Origin: Planctomycetaceae bacterium
Lineage (GTDB): Bacteria > Planctomycetota > Planctomycetia > Planctomycetales > Planctomycetaceae
NCBI GenBank assembly: GCA_015487825.1
Contig: WFOZ01000771.1
Coordinates: forward strand, 1 to 5,694
DNA: 5,694 nt
Direction of reading: 5' to 3'
Shown here piece after piece: positions 4,518 through 5,694 of this stretch. The position numbers were made by a program, and so were the translations under genes. The notes beneath the pieces are model-generated. The model ran no database searches and had not been told where the DNA came from. It saw only the letters and a list, made by a program, of their open reading frames with translations. Numbering within the stretch: position 1 is the first letter of the stretch; each line of letters opens with the position of its first letter.

Positions 4518-5155
4518 GTTTACCCTATACGATCATTCTTGGCTCCAGTTCGCCGCGTCGGCAGGAGTTGTTGCAATCGCTTTTTCCGAATGAATCGATC
4601 GCCATTTTACCGCCACATAATCCCGATGAAACAGAGCTCGATCATTTAACAACACGGGAAGAAATTACGCAGGGGCTGCTGGAAATTGCGTGTGATAAAA
4701 ATGAAGATGTCTGCAGGCAGATTGTGCCAACTTCTTCCCCAACGGTTATCCTTACGGCTGATACCGGAGTGATCGTTAAAAACAATGGGGGCAGGTTCCA
4801 GCTTCTGGGAAAGCCTCCTGCGGAAAATCATCGTGAGGTGGTTCGCGACTGGTTTGAACAGCATTACCTGGGTAAAACGCATTATGTGGTTACTGCTGTC
4901 ACTCTTTTCTTTCTGGATTCGCATGGAAAAAATTTAAAGCAGTTTTTTCGTACGGTTACTTCAGAAGTAACAATGGCTGCAAATCTTCATCACCGTATCG
5001 AATGGTACCTCGATACCGAAGAACCACTTGGCAAAGCAGGAGGATACGCCATTCAGGGGGCCGGTTCGCTGTTTGTCGAAAAAGTAAACGGCAGCATCTC
5101 GAACATCATTGGGCTGCCGTTGAAAGAAACACTTGAACTGTTTGAGAAGGTTTGA
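4514..5155 (+). CDS. maf: Maf-family nucleoside triphosphate pyrophosphatase
   Basis: A 213-residue protein with the Maf signature: GSSSPRR at 10-16, TADTGV at 81-86 with catalytic D83, GKP at 99-101, VVTAVTLFF at 125-133, TSEVTM at 149-154, GKAGGYAIQG at 173-182, and GSISNIIGLP at 193-202. Maf proteins hydrolyse NTPs to NMP and pyrophosphate, with preference for dTTP/UTP or for modified forms such as pseudo-UTP, m5UTP or m7GTP, keeping them out of RNA and DNA. It is slightly longer than usual (about 190-200), with extra sequence around residues 40-75. The ATG overlaps the ligase stop by 4 bp, so the two are translationally coupled. Beside tRNA genes and an RNA ligase, clean-up of modified nucleotides from degraded tRNA is a natural but unproven role. 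A housekeeping maf copy elsewhere in the genome is possible. Confidence 0.92.
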   Translation: MSLPYTIILGSSSPRRQELLQSLFPNESIAILPPHNPDETELDHLTTREEITQGLLEIACDKNEDVCRQIVPTSSPTVILTADTGVIVKNNGGRFQLLGKPPAENHREVVRDWFEQHYLGKTHYVVTAVTLFFLDSHGKNLKQFFRTVTSEVTMAANLHHRIEWYLDTEEPLGKAGGYAIQGAGSLFVEKVNGSISNIIGLPLKETLELFEKV

Positions 5156-5229
5156 CAGGCATTAGAATTTATGTCGCTGCTTTTATATTACTAACGGTAA
5201 AAGTTTGCAAACGGCTCGCAATTTTAGAA

Positions 5230-5279
5230 AAATATCAGTTTGGTTACGGCTACCAGAATGAACCAGCCGTGCTGGGTTA
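5230..5279 (+). repeat. 50-bp direct repeat, right copy (gene-tail remnant)
   Basis: Matches bases 1-50 with one substitution. In frame it encodes the same [17 protein letters not shown] and then stops at TGA 5281-5283, where the left copy continues for nine more codons. The frame stays open upstream into the maf tail region but has no start codon or coding character, so this is a displaced gene tail, not a gene. It begins 75 bases after maf ends. Confidence 0.85.
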
Positions 5280-5313
5280 TTGATAGTTTGGAATGCCATT
5301 TAACTTTCCTGTT

Positions 5314-5338
5314 GACAGTTCGCATTATGCGAACTGTC
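5314..5338. repeat. Perfect 25-bp palindrome
   Basis: GACAGTTCGCAT and its exact complement ATGCGAACTGTC are separated by one T. As RNA it gives a 10-bp stem with an ATTAT loop, but only weak T content follows, so it is a poor terminator. It could be a dimeric repressor operator or a recombination/hairpin site. It lies 31 bp past the right copy of the direct repeat. Confidence 0.6.
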
Positions 5339-5386
5339 CTCTTGATTGGAACTAACCCGGATTATTCATCAGCCGTTAGTCGCTAG

Positions 5387-5694
5387 GAGGCTGTCCGGAT
5401 ACGGTATGACTGTGGCGGTATCTTGAGAGTGAGAATGTTAAACTTTTACTGATCTTCGCTGTGCATCATAAGCCCTGTTGGCATGAGTGGAAAACAGGGG
5501 GTCTGTGAGCGATGCGAAGACTGGTTCGTTGAAAATATAGCGAGTGATCCCTTCAAAATGCCTCGTTCAGTTTGTTGCAAACGCACCGCTCCTAAACAAC
5601 TTCAACAGGTTGTGAGTGAGACAAACGAGTTTCCATTCCCCCTTCATGTTCTCAAGGCCCCGCAGGAGGAATTGGCGGAAGCCCTGACAATGTT
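5387..5694 (-). mobile_element. End of an IS1182-family insertion sequence (runs off right edge)
   Basis: The minus strand carries a transposase C-terminus (5567-5694), so an insertion sequence must end to its left. The likely boundary is at GAGGCTGTCCGGATAC (from 5387), preceded by CTAG (5383-5386), a possible target duplication. The second terminal repeat lies outside the window, so the exact boundary is uncertain. Between transposase stop and proposed end are 180 bp without a gene. Confidence 0.5.
5567..5694 (-). CDS. Transposase C-terminus, IS1182-like DDE (partial)
   Basis: Reading leftward from the window edge (first full codon at 5692) gives 41 residues to a TGA at 5569-5567. They include GFRQFLLRGLENMKGEW and then LTHNLLKLF, the typical end of IS1182-type DDE transposases, where the RGLE..K.EW and HNL.K segments are conserved. 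The N-terminus and catalytic DDE residues are outside the window, so activity cannot be judged. Confidence 0.75.
   Translation of the reverse strand, partial: HCQGFRQFLLRGLENMKGEWKLVCLTHNLLKLFRSGAFATN

Noticed and set aside
5483..5694. Plus-strand ORF with a few cysteines (zinc-ribbon-like)
   Set aside because: The opposite strand encodes a recognisable IS1182-type transposase end, so this frame is a shadow.

Overview
The window is a bacterial chromosomal segment of mixed, moderate GC content. No rRNA or taxonomic marker is present. The style of the ParE toxin, the IS1182-type transposase tail, the GT2 enzyme and tRNA genes lacking encoded CCA ends would suit a planctomycete. That is an impression from family resemblance, not something the sequence proves.

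Layout. Bases 1-81 are the last codons of a gene entering from the left. A DPM1-like family 2 glycosyltransferase runs leftward (902-54) and converges on it with a 28-bp overlap. A YaiI/DUF188 gene follows on the plus strand (1032-1481). The gap 1482-1987 has no protein gene. It holds a 143-bp MITE with 8-bp target duplications, then a structured segment (1749-1923) that ends in a strong intrinsic terminator and can also fold an alternative, antiterminator-like helix.

From 1988 to 3684 there is a dense array of eleven tRNA genes, all on the plus strand: Gly(GCC), Pro(TGG), Ser(CGA), Gln(TTG), Asp(GTC), Leu(TAG), Tyr(GTA), Glu(TTC), Ser(GCT), Arg(TCG), Arg(GCG). None encodes CCA. Several have weak or unusual arms. 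A ParDE-type toxin-antitoxin operon lies between tRNA-Pro and tRNA-Ser on the opposite strand. Only 47 nt after the last tRNA comes an ATP-dependent RNA ligase gene with all the nucleotidyltransferase motifs. It overlaps a Maf-family nucleotide pyrophosphatase gene by 4 bp. tRNA array, RNA ligase and Maf are co-directional and could be one transcription unit.

The right end (5156-5694) has a second copy of the first 50 bases of the window, a perfect 25-bp palindrome, and the end of an IS1182-family insertion sequence with its transposase C-terminus on the minus strand. The two 50-bp copies bracket the whole gene set, as attachment sites or a segmental duplication would.

Main hypothesis. The tRNA array, RNA ligase, Maf enzyme and toxin-antitoxin pair form an accessory module that supplies substitute tRNAs and repairs broken ones, possibly as protection against tRNA-cleaving nucleases, with Maf removing modified nucleotides released by tRNA turnover. 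The gene arrangement is seen directly; the joint function is inference.
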